Shown here piece after piece: positions 35,366-44,291 of a DNA stretch of 64,000 nucleotides. Made by a program: the position numbers and the translations under genes. Each line of letters begins with the position of its first letter. Position 1 is the stretch's first letter. This stretch comes from Egicoccus sp. AB-alg6-2 (GTDB lineage: Bacteria > Actinomycetota > Nitriliruptoria > Nitriliruptorales > Nitriliruptoraceae). The notes under the pieces were generated by a model, which was given only the letters and a program-made list of their open reading frames with translations, ran no database searches and was not told where the DNA came from. Location: positions 18,837-82,836 of the forward strand of contig NZ_JBGUAY010000010.1 in the NCBI RefSeq assembly GCF_041821025.1, written 5' to 3'.

Positions 35366-37459
35366 GTGCAGGTCCGTGCCCGCTTCCGTCCCCATCCGCG
35401 AGGCTTCGGCTTCCTGACCCTCGTCGCCGGCGATGGCGCGACGCCGATCGAGGTCACCGGCAACCAGGCCGACGGCACGCCGCGCACGGTGGACTCGGCG
35501 TTCGTCCCGCCTCCGGTCGCCTCGGCGTTCCTGGCCGACGACCTCGTCGATGCCACGATCACCTTCGACGAGAAGGGCGCGGGCGTCGAGACCATGACGC
35601 TCGTCGAGCGCGTGCGCCGGATGCTGGTCGGCCGGGTGCAGCAGGGACCCGGCCGGCTCGTGCTCGAGCCCGACCCGGCGATCGGCAGCGGCTGGGTCCG
35701 GCTCGACCCGGCCCTCGCCCAGCGGCTGCAGACCCAGGTCGGCCGCCAGGTCGTGCTCCTCGCCGTGGACGGCGAGGACGGCGCGCCACTCGGCAAGGCA
35801 CTCGTCGCCGGCCCCCACGTCACCGGCTCACCGCAGGCCGTACGCGCCGCGGCGGTGGTCGTGGCGCTCGGACGCGCGGCACCGTCGTTGGTCCCCGGCG
35901 GGCCCGCCGCCGCGGGGCTGGACCCCGTGCAGGCCGCCGCCACCCACACCCGGGTCGTCGGACTGCTCGCCGGCGGCGGTCGCGGCGGCGCCGAAGGCCT
36001 CGCCGTCGACGGGCCGATCCCCGGAGCCGACCTGCCGGCGACCGACCGCACCGACGAGGCGTGCATCACCATCGACGACGCGGGCGCACGCGATCTCGAC
36101 GATGCGATCTCGGCCACCTGGGCGGGCGGTGAGGCGCCGGTGGCCATCGCCGTCCACATCGCGGATGCGGCCGGCACGGTCGGTATCGATTCCCCCGCGG
36201 ACCGGTACGCCCGCACGGTGGCGTCCAGCGCCTATCTCGCGTCGGGCGCCAACGCCCCGATGCTGGACCCGGCGTTGTCCGAGGAAGCGCTCTCGCTGCT
36301 TCCTGACGTCGACCGCCGCGTCGTCTCCATCCGATTCGAGGTGAACCCCGACGGCCGCCTCGGACAACCGTCGCTCGAGCTGGCGGTCATCCGCTCACGC
36401 GCGAAGTTGACCTACGCCGCCGCCGAGGCGTGGCTGCAGGGCGACCGCGAACCGGTCCACCAGATCGCCGGCGACCAGGCCGACGTTGTCGGGCCGGTGC
36501 TCACCGCGGTGATCGAGGCCGCACGCCGCCTCGGGGTCGAACGCGACACCCGCGCCACCTTCGAGGACCTGTTCGCACCCGCCGAGGTCACCCCGGCCGT
36601 CGTCGACGGCAAGCTCACCACGGTCGAGGCCGAACCCCACGCGGACGCCTACCGGCTCGTCGAACGGCTCATGGTCGCGGCCAACGAGGGCGTCGCCGGC
36701 TGGCTGGTGGACGGCGGAGTACCGGCGCTGTACCGGGCCCACGTCGGTGTCGACCCCGAACGGCGTGAACGCCTGCGCGCGGCCGCGGAGCTCGCCGGCG
36801 CCTCGGTCCCGGCGCTCGAGGACGGCACCGAGGACGCCGACGCGGTGGTCGCCCAGGTCCTGGCCGAGGTGGATCGCCTGGCAGCCGAGGGCCGCGAGGA
36901 GGAGCGCGACCTGCTGGTCGCGGCGGCCACCGGCGCGACGGCGCGCGCGACCTACGAGCCCGATCCCTCGTCGCACGTCGGTCTCGCCTCGGCCGCCTAC
37001 TGCCACTTCACCTCCCCGATCCGTCGCTATGCCGACCTGACCGTCCACCGGCAGGTCCGCGCGCGACTGGCCGGCGAGACGCCCCCGCTCACCGTCGAGG
37101 ACCTGCGGGGGCTGGCCGGCTGGCTCGACGCGCGTGCCGGGGCGATCAACTTCCTGCAGGCCCGCGAGCGCGGTGACCTGTGGTCGCGACTGCTCGACCG
37201 TGGCTTCCTCGACCGTCCCGAGACCGCCGTCGTCACCGGTGTGACCACCAACGGGCTCAGGATCCGCCTGCCGCGCCTGGGACTCGGAGGGTTCGTGACC
37301 GCCGAGCGGGCCCTGGACCTGCCCGCCCGCGAACGGGGCCACCTCGAGGTGGACGAGCACGGACTGGCCACCACGTCGGGGCCGTGGCGGATGGGGACCC
37401 GCATCCAGGTCCGCTTCGTCGGACTCGACGACACCGGCCGCGCCAACTGGAGGCTGTGA
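35366..37459 (+). CDS. RNase II/R family 3'-5' exoribonuclease
   Basis: 697 residues. The RNB catalytic block is TIDDAGARDLDDAISATW, with the metal-binding Asp cluster, followed by HIADAAGTVGIDSPADRYAR and the SHVGLASAAYCHFTSPIRRYADLTVHRQVRA motif. A C-terminal S1-like region (VVTGVTTNGLRIRLPRLGLGGFV) is recognisable. The N-terminus is not a clear cold-shock domain. It degrades RNA processively in the cytosol. The GTG lies 53 nt after the previous gene, and the stop is just before the next ATG. Confidence 0.92.
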   Translation: MQVRARFRPHPRGFGFLTLVAGDGATPIEVTGNQADGTPRTVDSAFVPPPVASAFLADDLVDATITFDEKGAGVETMTLVERVRRMLVGRVQQGPGRLVLEPDPAIGSGWVRLDPALAQRLQTQVGRQVVLLAVDGEDGAPLGKALVAGPHVTGSPQAVRAAAVVVALGRAAPSLVPGGPAAAGLDPVQAAATHTRVVGLLAGGGRGGAEGLAVDGPIPGADLPATDRTDEACITIDDAGARDLDDAISATWAGGEAPVAIAVHIADAAGTVGIDSPADRYARTVASSAYLASGANAPMLDPALSEEALSLLPDVDRRVVSIRFEVNPDGRLGQPSLELAVIRSRAKLTYAAAEAWLQGDREPVHQIAGDQADVVGPVLTAVIEAARRLGVERDTRATFEDLFAPAEVTPAVVDGKLTTVEAEPHADAYRLVERLMVAANEGVAGWLVDGGVPALYRAHVGVDPERRERLRAAAELAGASVPALEDGTEDADAVVAQVLAEVDRLAAEGREEERDLLVAAATGATARATYEPDPSSHVGLASAAYCHFTSPIRRYADLTVHRQVRARLAGETPPLTVEDLRGLAGWLDARAGAINFLQARERGDLWSRLLDRGFLDRPETAVVTGVTTNGLRIRLPRLGLGGFVTAERALDLPARERGHLEVDEHGLATTSGPWRMGTRIQVRFVGLDDTGRANWRL

Positions 37460-37461
37460 TC

Positions 37462-37998
37462 ATGGGTGAGCTGCTCGAGGTCAACGACCACACTCCCGAC
37501 GTCGCCCCCGACGCGTTCGTGGCCGACTCGGCCACGGTCGCGGGCAACGTCCGGGTCGGCCCGCGCGCCTCGATCTGGTTCGGCAGCGTCGTCCGCTCCG
37601 AGTTCGCGCCGGTCACGATCGGCGCCGAGAGCAACCTGCAGGATCTGACCGTCGTGCACGCCGATCCGAACTTCCCGGTCACGATCGGCGACCGGGTCAC
37701 GGTCGGTCACCGCGTGATCCTGCACGGGTGCACCATCGGCGACGACGTCCTCGTCGGCATGGGCGCCGTGGTCATGAACGGCGCGGTCGTCGGCGAGGGC
37801 GCGGTCGTCGCCGCGGGCGCCGTCGTGACGGAGGGGACCCAGGTTCCGCCCCGGACCATCGCGATGGGGGTCCCCGCCAAGATCGTCGAACGCCCGGTCC
37901 CCGAGGTCCCGCGTCCGAACGTCGCGGGGTACGTCCACCTCGCCCAGCTGTACCGCGACGCGACGCCGCACGCGTCCGATCCCACCCCGGCCGGCTGA
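37462..37998 (+). CDS. Gamma-class carbonic anhydrase-like hexapeptide protein
   Basis: 178 residues of left-handed beta-helix hexapeptide repeats (for example TVAGNVRVGPRASIWFGSVVR). The metal-binding His are in LTVVHADP and VTVGHRVILHG, which match the three-His site of the gamma carbonic anhydrase/YrdA branch. It may hydrate CO2 or act as an acyltransferase-like protein; YrdA proteins are often of unknown activity. GGAGG lies 8 nt before the ATG; a GTG at 37456 overlapping the previous stop is an alternative start. Confidence 0.85.
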   Translation: MGELLEVNDHTPDVAPDAFVADSATVAGNVRVGPRASIWFGSVVRSEFAPVTIGAESNLQDLTVVHADPNFPVTIGDRVTVGHRVILHGCTIGDDVLVGMGAVVMNGAVVGEGAVVAAGAVVTEGTQVPPRTIAMGVPAKIVERPVPEVPRPNVAGYVHLAQLYRDATPHASDPTPAG

Positions 37999-38020
37999 GC
38001 CGACGACGAGGAGCACCCCC

Positions 38021-39157
38021 GTGCGTATCGGGATCCTGACCGGCGGCGGTGACGTGCCCGGCGTGAACCGCTGCCTGAAGGCCTTCGTCGAGCGCGTGGC
38101 CCTTGACGGCCACGAGGTGATCGGCATCCGGCGGGGGTGGGCCGGGCTGGTCGACTACGACCTCGACGACCCCGAGGGCTCCGCCGAACGCTCGCTGTAC
38201 GCGCTCGACGTCGAGCGGGTGCGAACGATCGACCGCTCCGGCGGCACGGTGCTGCACACCTCCCGCGTCGACCCCTCCCGGGTCGAGCCGTTCGAGTTGC
38301 CCCACTTCCTCGCCCATCGCCAACTCGGGGACGGACCCTACGACGTCACGGCGCACATCCTCACGGTGGTCGACGGGCTGCAACTGGACGCCATCGTGGC
38401 CATCGGCGGGCACGACACGCTGGTCTACGCGCTGCGACTGCACCACGAGGGGGTGCCCGTCATCGGGATCCCGAAGACCATGGACAACGACGTCCACGGC
38501 ACCGACTACTGCCTCGGGTTCTCCACGGCCGTCACCCGAAGCGTCGAGTTCATCCACCAGCTGCGGACGTCGACGGGGTCGCACGAACGCATCGCCGTCG
38601 TCGAGTTGTTCGGACGCCACTCCGGCGAGACCTCGTTGGTGGCCGCTTATCTCGCCAGCGCGGACCGGGCGCTGATCTGCGAGGTGCCCTTCGATCCCGA
38701 ACGGCTCGCCGCCCTGCTGGTCGAGGACCGTCGCCGCAACCCCAGCCGCTACTCCATGGTGACCATCTCCGAGGGAGCCCGCATGATGGGCGAGGAGCCC
38801 CCGGTCGTCGATCCCCTCGCCCCGTCCAGCGGCATCGGTGCCGCGACCGGCGCCTTCATCACCCACCTCACCGGGCAGGACGTGATCGCCCAGAGCCTGG
38901 GGCACCTGATGCGGTCGGGACGACCGGACTCACTGGATCTGATGGCGGCGACCAACTTCGCGGTCATGGCGGCCGACCTCACCGTCGACGACGAGCGCGG
39001 CCGCCTGGTCGGGTTGCAGTCGGGCACCTACGGCGACATGGACCTCGAGGTGATCGACCAGGGCGTCAAGCGGGTCGACGTCGCCGCGCTCTACGACGCC
39101 GACGCCTACCGACCCAAGGTGCGGACGGTCGACGGCAAGCCGATGTTCCTCTACTGA
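38021..39157 (+). CDS. 6-phosphofructokinase, probably pyrophosphate-dependent
   Basis: 378 residues. The phosphate loop is ILTGGGDVPGVN, the substrate region carries GGHDTLVYA and PKTMDND, and MVTISEGARMMGE and FGRHSGETS follow. The donor-determining residues are of pyrophosphate type: Asp132 sits where ATP enzymes have Gly104, and Lys152 sits where they have Gly124. An unusual His131 sits at the Asp103 position. It performs the fructose-6-phosphate step of glycolysis, reversibly if PPi-dependent. GAGGAG lies upstream of GTG. Confidence 0.85.
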   Translation: MRIGILTGGGDVPGVNRCLKAFVERVALDGHEVIGIRRGWAGLVDYDLDDPEGSAERSLYALDVERVRTIDRSGGTVLHTSRVDPSRVEPFELPHFLAHRQLGDGPYDVTAHILTVVDGLQLDAIVAIGGHDTLVYALRLHHEGVPVIGIPKTMDNDVHGTDYCLGFSTAVTRSVEFIHQLRTSTGSHERIAVVELFGRHSGETSLVAAYLASADRALICEVPFDPERLAALLVEDRRRNPSRYSMVTISEGARMMGEEPPVVDPLAPSSGIGAATGAFITHLTGQDVIAQSLGHLMRSGRPDSLDLMAATNFAVMAADLTVDDERGRLVGLQSGTYGDMDLEVIDQGVKRVDVAALYDADAYRPKVRTVDGKPMFLY

Positions 39158-39185
39158 CCTCGTCGGGGCACGCAGCGACGAGGTC
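39156..39185 (+). terminator. 10-bp stem-loop overlapping the phosphofructokinase stop
   Basis: GACCTCGTCG at 39156-39165 pairs perfectly with CGACGAGGTC at 39176-39185 across a 10-nt loop. The final bases of the TGA stop are in the stem. A second 7-bp hairpin follows at 39191-39208 toward the convergent gene. Confidence 0.6.
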
Positions 39186-39190
39186 GGTCC

Positions 39191-39208
39191 CGGGCGCTCC
39201 TGCGCCCG
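39191..39208 (-). terminator. Small hairpin for the convergent membrane-protein gene
   Basis: CGGGCGC at 39191-39197 and GCGCCCG at 39202-39208 form a 7-bp stem with loop TCCT, 7 nt beyond the minus-strand stop at 39215. Confidence 0.5.
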
Positions 39209-39214
39209 CGAGGT

Positions 39215-39709
39215 CTACTGCCGGAGCCCGGCGCGCTCCAGGTAGGCGAGTTGGGCGCTGAGGATCTCCGTGGCCTCCTGTTCGGGGACCCCGGTGCGCA
39301 TGGCCACGTCCCGCGCGACGCGGTCGGGGTCGGCGATCGGCGTGCCGTCGGAACTGCGCCGGGCCACCGGGGGGTTGTAGGGGTCGTAGATCCGGTAGCG
39401 GTGGGTCGGTGGCAGCTGCGCCCGTCCGATGACGGCGAGGTACTCCTGCCAGGCGTTGACCACCTCGTCGATCGCGGTCCGGGTCGCCCCGGTGCGCTCG
39501 GCGATGAAGCCCGCCTGCTCGTCGGCGTCGATGCCGGGAAACGCCGTGTCCGGCAGGTCGGCGTCGGGGTCGACCCCCGGCGGCGTCCACGACGGCCCGA
39601 GCGGGACCGGCGCCAACGCCGCGTCACGGCGTCGTTGACTGGCGACGAGCAGTCCGGCGACGGTCACGACGGCGACCACGCCGACCACCAGCAACAGCAC
39701 GGGATCCAC
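39215..39709 (-). CDS. Single-span membrane protein of unknown function
   Basis: 164 residues. A single hydrophobic segment at the N-terminus (VLLLVVGVVAVVTVAGLLVASQ) is followed by a soluble region, with GIDADEQAGFIAERTGATRTAIDEVVNAWQEYLAVIGRAQLPPTHRYRIYDP and a helix DVAMRTGVPEQEATEILSAQLAYLER. The two helical repeats resemble each other and suggest a small helical bundle. No family was recognised. AAGGAG supports GTG at 39709. It is the only gene on its strand before the CPBP gene, 134 nt away. Confidence 0.55.
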   Translation of the reverse strand: MDPVLLLVVGVVAVVTVAGLLVASQRRRDAALAPVPLGPSWTPPGVDPDADLPDTAFPGIDADEQAGFIAERTGATRTAIDEVVNAWQEYLAVIGRAQLPPTHRYRIYDPYNPPVARRSSDGTPIADPDRVARDVAMRTGVPEQEATEILSAQLAYLERAGLRQ

Positions 39710-39843
39710 GACACTCCTTCGGGCGCGGCTCGACGACGCGACATGGCAGGGTCGCCCACCCTCCCGGGACCCCGGTCCCAGGAGGTGGCCGTCCGTCGGT
39801 GGCCACAGCGGGAACCGAAAGCGTTCCTCCGCCGCCGACCGCG

Positions 39844-40602
39844 TCAGCCCGTCCCTGCGGCCGCCACCAGCCCGGCCCCATTGGTCGCCCAGTGCGCCAG
39901 CACCGGTGCCACCAGGTGCCCACCCCGCAGGCGCAACCACGTGAAGCCCACACCGGCGACGGCGGTGACGAGGACGGCGCCCGCGATGGCCGAGAGTCCG
40001 ACGGTCGTGGAAGCCGCGACCTGGTTGATCCGCAGGGCGACGATCGTCGGGGCCACGTGCCACAGCCCGAACACCGCCGCTGCCCACACGGTGGCCGTCG
40101 CCGGCGGCAGCCGGCGCAGGAGCACGGCGAGCAGCACCCCCCGGAAGGCGACCTCCTCGAAGACGGCCGTGCCCAGGGGGATGCGGACGAGGACGTGGTA
40201 CGCCGTCTGCGCAGACGTCAGCTCGGCCCGGTCGTCGTCGAGGAGCGCGCCCGCGAGCGGGATGACCTCGCGAAGCGCCGCCGCACTCCCCACGACGACG
40301 ATGACGACGGCCATGGCGACCACGCCGTGCATCACGCCGCGCCGGACACGCGCACGTCGCAGCCCGAGCTCCTCCCCCGTGAGACCGAGCCGATGCGCTG
40401 CTCCCAGCAGGACCGCGGTCAGCACCAGGTTGCGTGCGAGGTAGGCGGTCTCCCCCAGCACCAGGTTGGCGAACGAACTCCAGGCGAGCAACGCTGCGGA
40501 CAGCGCGATCGGGACGAGGAGCCGTGGCTCCTCGTCCCGAACGCGTGGTGGCAGGCGATCAACCAGTGGCGTCGCCGTCCGTGTCGTCGTCGGTGTCGTC
40601 AC
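39844..40602 (-). CDS. CPBP family intramembrane metalloprotease
   Basis: About 252 residues. There are several hydrophobic helices, with the first catalytic motif PLGTAVFEEVAFRGVLLAVLL (EExxxR), the second His motif AAVFGLWHVAPTIV and the third VLAHWATNGAG. These are the CPBP/Abi-type protease signatures. The membrane start is unclear: the first usable GTG is at 40602, inside the end of the acidic fasciclin gene (44-nt overlap), and there is no ribosome site. Substrate unknown. Confidence 0.8.
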   Translation of the reverse strand: MTTPTTTRTATPLVDRLPPRVRDEEPRLLVPIALSAALLAWSSFANLVLGETAYLARNLVLTAVLLGAAHRLGLTGEELGLRRARVRRGVMHGVVAMAVVIVVVGSAAALREVIPLAGALLDDDRAELTSAQTAYHVLVRIPLGTAVFEEVAFRGVLLAVLLRRLPPATATVWAAAVFGLWHVAPTIVALRINQVAASTTVGLSAIAGAVLVTAVAGVGFTWLRLRGGHLVAPVLAHWATNGAGLVAAAGTG

Positions 40603-42058
40603 CGAGGTCGTCGGAGGTGTCGGCCGAGGTGTCGGCGTCCGAGGTCGTGCCGGCATCGTCGCCGTCCTCGGTGCCGGTGTCGGCGTCCGTGCCCTCGTTC
40701 CCCTCGGTCGTGGTGCCGGTCTGCGTGTCGGCGCCGTCCTGCTCATGCAGGGTCGTGTCGATCACGTGGATGATGCCGTCGGCGGTCTCGATGTTGGCGC
40801 ACACGATGGTCGCGTCACCGTGGTCGCCCTGGAGCGTGACCGTGGTGTCGCTCACGGAGACCGTCAACTCCTGGCCATCGCCGGTCGCTTCGGTACCGCC
40901 GGTCGCGTCCGTGTCGTCCGTCGCGTCGGTGTCCTCGGTCGCGTCCGTGTCGTCCGTCGCATCCGAGCCGCCGGTCGCGTCGGTGTCCTCGGTCGCGTCC
41001 GTGTCGTCCGTCGCATCCGAGCCGCCGGTCGCGTCGGTGTCCTCGGTCGCGTCGGTGCCACCGGTCGCATCCGTTCCACCGCCACCCATGGCGCTGGTTC
41101 CGGCCGTCGTGACGGTCTCCTGGTCGACGAGGTCCTGCGCCGTCAGCGCGCCCTGGTCGTGCAGGTACCACCCGAGGGCGTCCTGGCCGCCCGTGGCGCC
41201 GGTGGTCCCGGTCGTGCCGGTGTCGTCCGCGTCGTCGCCCGACGCCGTGTCACCGGTGTCCCCGGTCGCCCCCTGGAAGGCGTCGTCGATGGGCGCGAAG
41301 AGCGTGACCTGGCCGTTCTCCATCTGCGTCTGCAGTTCACCCGGGCGCAGCATGGAAGCCACCTGGGACAGTGCCGGAAGGGCCTGCACGGCCTCCGCCA
41401 GGGTCAGGTCACGAAGCTCGGTCCCGTCGGTCTGGGTGCCGCCGGTGGAGGTGTCACCGGTGTCCGCGTCGGTGTCCGTGTCGGTGTCGCCGCCGGTCGT
41501 ACCGGCGTCGCGGTCGCCCCCGGTCGTACCCGCGTCATCACCGGCGTCGTCGTCGCCGGCGTCGGTGCCGGTCGTGCCCGCGTCGGTGTCGGTGTCGCTG
41601 CCGGTCGTGCCGGCGTCGGTGTCGCTGTCGGTCGTACCGGCGTCGGTGTCCGTGCCCGCATCGGCGTCCGTGCCCGCGTCGGTGCCGTTGGTACCTGCGT
41701 CGGTGTCCCCGTCGCGGTCGGACGCGTCGTCCTCCGTGCCGGCCGTGTCGCCACCGGTCGTGTCGCCACCGGACGTGTCGCCACCGGTCGTGTCGCCGCC
41801 CGTCGCGCCCTGGCCCATCGTGGCGCCCTGCAGATCGGCAGCGGCGAGAATCTCCTGGCACTGTTCGCCGAAGACACCATCGGGCAGGGCGACCTGTTGC
41901 GCGTCGGGCTGCGCGTCGGTTTCGGTCTCGGTCTGTTCGGGTTCGGGGTCCTGGGCCGTGTCCTGCTCGTCGCCGCCCCGGTCACAGGCAGCGAGGGTCA
42001 GGGCGACGGCCGCGGACACGGCCAGGGCGCGATGGCCCCGTCGATGGAATGCGCTCAC
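40559..42058 (-). CDS. Secreted lipoprotein with a fasciclin domain split by acidic repeat insertions
   Basis: 499 residues. The signal peptide ends in LAAC (Cys25), then come about 200 residues of Asp/Thr/Gly-rich repeats. A fasciclin core is visible in pieces: LAEAVQALPALSQVASML, GQVTLFAPIDDAFQGA, WYLHDQGALTAQDLVDQETVTT, TVTLQGDHGDATIVCANIETADGIIHVIDTTL. Between these come two more acidic repeat segments (about 30 and 65 residues), and a third acidic tail ends the protein. It probably sits outside the membrane as an adhesion or matrix protein. GGAGGA precedes the GTG. Confidence 0.85.
   Translation of the reverse strand: MSAFHRRGHRALAVSAAVALTLAACDRGGDEQDTAQDPEPEQTETETDAQPDAQQVALPDGVFGEQCQEILAAADLQGATMGQGATGGDTTGGDTSGGDTTGGDTAGTEDDASDRDGDTDAGTNGTDAGTDADAGTDTDAGTTDSDTDAGTTGSDTDTDAGTTGTDAGDDDAGDDAGTTGGDRDAGTTGGDTDTDTDADTGDTSTGGTQTDGTELRDLTLAEAVQALPALSQVASMLRPGELQTQMENGQVTLFAPIDDAFQGATGDTGDTASGDDADDTGTTGTTGATGGQDALGWYLHDQGALTAQDLVDQETVTTAGTSAMGGGGTDATGGTDATEDTDATGGSDATDDTDATEDTDATGGSDATDDTDATEDTDATDDTDATGGTEATGDGQELTVSVSDTTVTLQGDHGDATIVCANIETADGIIHVIDTTLHEQDGADTQTGTTTEGNEGTDADTGTEDGDDAGTTSDADTSADTSDDLGDDTDDDTDGDATG
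40920..41053. repeat. 54-bp tandem repeat in the fasciclin gene
   Basis: Two identical 54-bp copies lie at 40920-40973 and 40974-41027, followed by the first 26 bp of a third copy at 41028-41053. Each unit encodes 18 residues of Asp/Ala/Thr/Ser. Exact identity suggests a recent or conserved slippage expansion. A second Asp/Thr/Gly repeat area (about 41570-41800) is more diverged. Confidence 0.85.
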
Positions 42059-42327
42059 GTGTTCGTTCCTCCGGTCGTCGGCTCCGGTCGGGTGCCGGTG
42101 CCGCAGAAACCCACCGTGGGCGACACGTCGCGCCACACGGCCACGCGCCACGGTCGCCCGGACGGCGGCCGCCGAGCGGCACGGCCGGTCTACCGTGGGC
42201 ACCGCCATCGTGCGGGCGCTGTCCGGGCGACCGAACGACCCCGTCGCCGAGCTCGACCGGAAAGCCCTTCGACCGCCGTCGTCGCGGCATGGAACACTGT
42301 GCGCCTGCCCACACCCCAGGAGCATCC

Positions 42328-42867
42328 ATGGAGACGTCGGACGTCACCGAGACCCATCCGTCCTGGCTGGACGTGGACGCGCTCGACGAGGTCCGGCGCC
42401 AGGTCCCCATGGTGTACGTGGAGGCGGTCCCCGTACGCGTCGACCACCTCGGGCGCGTCCTCAAGGTCGGTCTGCTGTTGCGTGCCCAGCCCGACGGCAG
42501 CATCTCGCGTGCCGTCGTCTCCGGACGCGTGATGTTCGGCGAGACCCTGCGCGACGCCCTGTGGCGCCATCTCACCAAGGACCTCGGCACCGAATCGGCC
42601 CCCCAACTGCCGCCGGGCATCGCCCCGTTCACCGTCGCCGAGTACTTCCCCGAGGAAGGTCGCGGCTTCCACGATCCCCGCCAGCACGCCGTGGCGCTGG
42701 GCTACGTCGTCCCCTGCGACGGCACCTGCTCTCCGGCGCAGGACGCGCTCGACCTGGCGTGGTTGTCACCGGCGGAGGCAGCCAGCCCGCTCATCAGCGA
42801 GGAGATGTCCGAGGGCCACGGACGCCTCGTACGGCGCGCCCTGGCCTGGTGCGGACAACTGCCCTAA
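42328..42867 (+). CDS. DUF4916 family (Nudix-like) protein
   Basis: 179 residues. PMVYVEAVPVRVDHLGRVLKVGLLLR and MFGETLRDALWRHLTKDLGTESAPQLPPGIAPFTVAEYFPEEGRGFHDPRQHAVALGYVVPCDGTCSPAQDALDLAWLSP are the landmark stretches of DUF4916. The fold resembles Nudix but the metal-binding box is incomplete, so catalysis is doubtful. CAGGAG lies upstream of the ATG. The 269-nt gap to the fasciclin gene holds no ORF. The stop shares bases with the convergent aldehyde dehydrogenase stop. Confidence 0.78.
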   Translation: METSDVTETHPSWLDVDALDEVRRQVPMVYVEAVPVRVDHLGRVLKVGLLLRAQPDGSISRAVVSGRVMFGETLRDALWRHLTKDLGTESAPQLPPGIAPFTVAEYFPEEGRGFHDPRQHAVALGYVVPCDGTCSPAQDALDLAWLSPAEAASPLISEEMSEGHGRLVRRALAWCGQLP

Positions 42868-44291
42868 CCCAGGACCACCGATCGCGTCTCGGTCATCTCG
42901 AGCACGCTGTAGCGCGGACCCTCGCGGGTGTTGCCCGAGTCACGCAGACCGCCGTACGGCATCTGGTCCGCGCGCCAGGTCGGCACGTCGTTGACGATCA
43001 CGCCACCGAAGTCGAGTTGCTCGATCGCACGCTTCGCGATCGTCACGTCCCGGGTGAAGATCCCGGCGTGCAGGCCGTACCTGCTCGTGTTCGCCGCTCG
43101 CAGGGCCGCATCGACGTCGGCGTAGGTCGCCACGGCGACGACCGGACCGAAGACCTCCTGGGCGCAGACCTTCATGTCTGCGCGGACACCGGTGAGCACC
43201 GTCGGCCGCAGGACGCCGTGGTCGTCGATCTTGCCGCCGGCAGCCAGGTCCGCGCCGCCGGCCACCGCCTCGTCGATCCAGCTGGTCACGCGGTCGCGGG
43301 CGGCTTCGTCGATGAGCGCCGACACCTGCGTCGCCTCGTCCAGCGGGTCACCGACCACGAGGGCGTCGACGGCCTCGACGAGCGCACGGATGAACTCCTC
43401 GGCGACGTCCTCGTGCACGAACACCCGCTGGACCGAGATGCACGACTGCCCCGCGTGCCCGTTGCCGGCGACGGCGATCTTGACCGCTGCGGTCCGCCAG
43501 TCGGCGTCGGCCTCCACGATCACCGGCGAGTTGTTGCCCAGTTCGAGTGAGACCTTCTTGCGCGGCGCCGCGGCGCGGATGCCCCATCCGACGGCCGGCG
43601 AACCCGTGAACGTGATCATCGCCACGTCGTCGTGCGCGACGAGAGCGCCGCCGACCGTCGCGCCGTCCCCGGTCACCACGTGCAGCCACGTCGCCGGAAG
43701 TCCGCAGCGATCGATGAGCAACTCGGCCAGCTTGATCCCCGTCAGCGGCGTCTGGTGGGCGGGCTTGAGCACCACCGGGCAGCCGGCAGCGATGGCCGGC
43801 GCCAGCTTGTGGGCCACGAGGTTGAGCGGGAAGTTGAACGGCGTGATGGCACCGACCACACCGATCGGCACCCGCATCGTGAAGCCGAGCCGTCCCTCGC
43901 CGGCCTGAGAGGCGTCCAGGGGCAGCATCTCGCCGACGAGCGTGCGACAGGTCGCGGCCGCGAAGCGGAACGTCGACACGGCACGTTCCACCTCGCCGCG
44001 GGCGATGGTGATCGGCTTGGCCGCCTCCAGCGCGATGGTCTGCGCGAGATCGGCGCCGACGTCGGGCTCGGACAGCACCTCGGCGGCCCGGTCCAGGATC
44101 TCGGCCCGACGCCACGCGGGCAGCGACTCCTCACGGTGTGCGCGGACGGCGGCGGCGACGGCGAGGTCGACATGCGCGGCGTCGCACGCGGGGACCTCGG
44201 CCAGCAGCCGACCGTCGTAGGGCGCGTGGATGGGCATGCCCGTCGCGGTCGTGACGGCCCGACCATCGATGCGGACCGGGACCTGGCTCAT
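42864..44291 (-). CDS. Aldehyde dehydrogenase, NAD(P)-dependent (family near lactaldehyde/semialdehyde enzymes)
   Basis: 475 residues. The Rossmann region is VGVVGAITPFNFPLNLVAHKLAPAIAAGCPVVLKPA, the catalytic Glu is in VSLELGNNSPVIV and the catalytic Cys is in NGHAGQSCISVQ. EEFIRALVEAVDALVVGDP and the C-terminal PYGGLRDSGNTREG are family features. It probably oxidises the aldehyde made by the preceding aminotransferase. The ATG overlaps the aminotransferase TGA (ATGA). The stop overlaps that of the convergent gene by CTAA. Confidence 0.88.
   Translation of the reverse strand: MSQVPVRIDGRAVTTATGMPIHAPYDGRLLAEVPACDAAHVDLAVAAAVRAHREESLPAWRRAEILDRAAEVLSEPDVGADLAQTIALEAAKPITIARGEVERAVSTFRFAAATCRTLVGEMLPLDASQAGEGRLGFTMRVPIGVVGAITPFNFPLNLVAHKLAPAIAAGCPVVLKPAHQTPLTGIKLAELLIDRCGLPATWLHVVTGDGATVGGALVAHDDVAMITFTGSPAVGWGIRAAAPRKKVSLELGNNSPVIVEADADWRTAAVKIAVAGNGHAGQSCISVQRVFVHEDVAEEFIRALVEAVDALVVGDPLDEATQVSALIDEAARDRVTSWIDEAVAGGADLAAGGKIDDHGVLRPTVLTGVRADMKVCAQEVFGPVVAVATYADVDAALRAANTSRYGLHAGIFTRDVTIAKRAIEQLDFGGVIVNDVPTWRADQMPYGGLRDSGNTREGPRYSVLEMTETRSVVLG

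Noticed and set aside
40920..41053. CRISPR-like tandem repeats
   Set aside because: The units are contiguous without unique spacers and encode a coding acidic linker, so this is a minisatellite in a gene.
40434..43550. A 1038-codon open frame on the plus strand
   Set aside because: It runs antisense to the fasciclin gene, the CPBP gene and the DUF4916/dehydrogenase region. Its length reflects low-complexity repeats and high GC, and it lacks a coherent fold or ribosome site.
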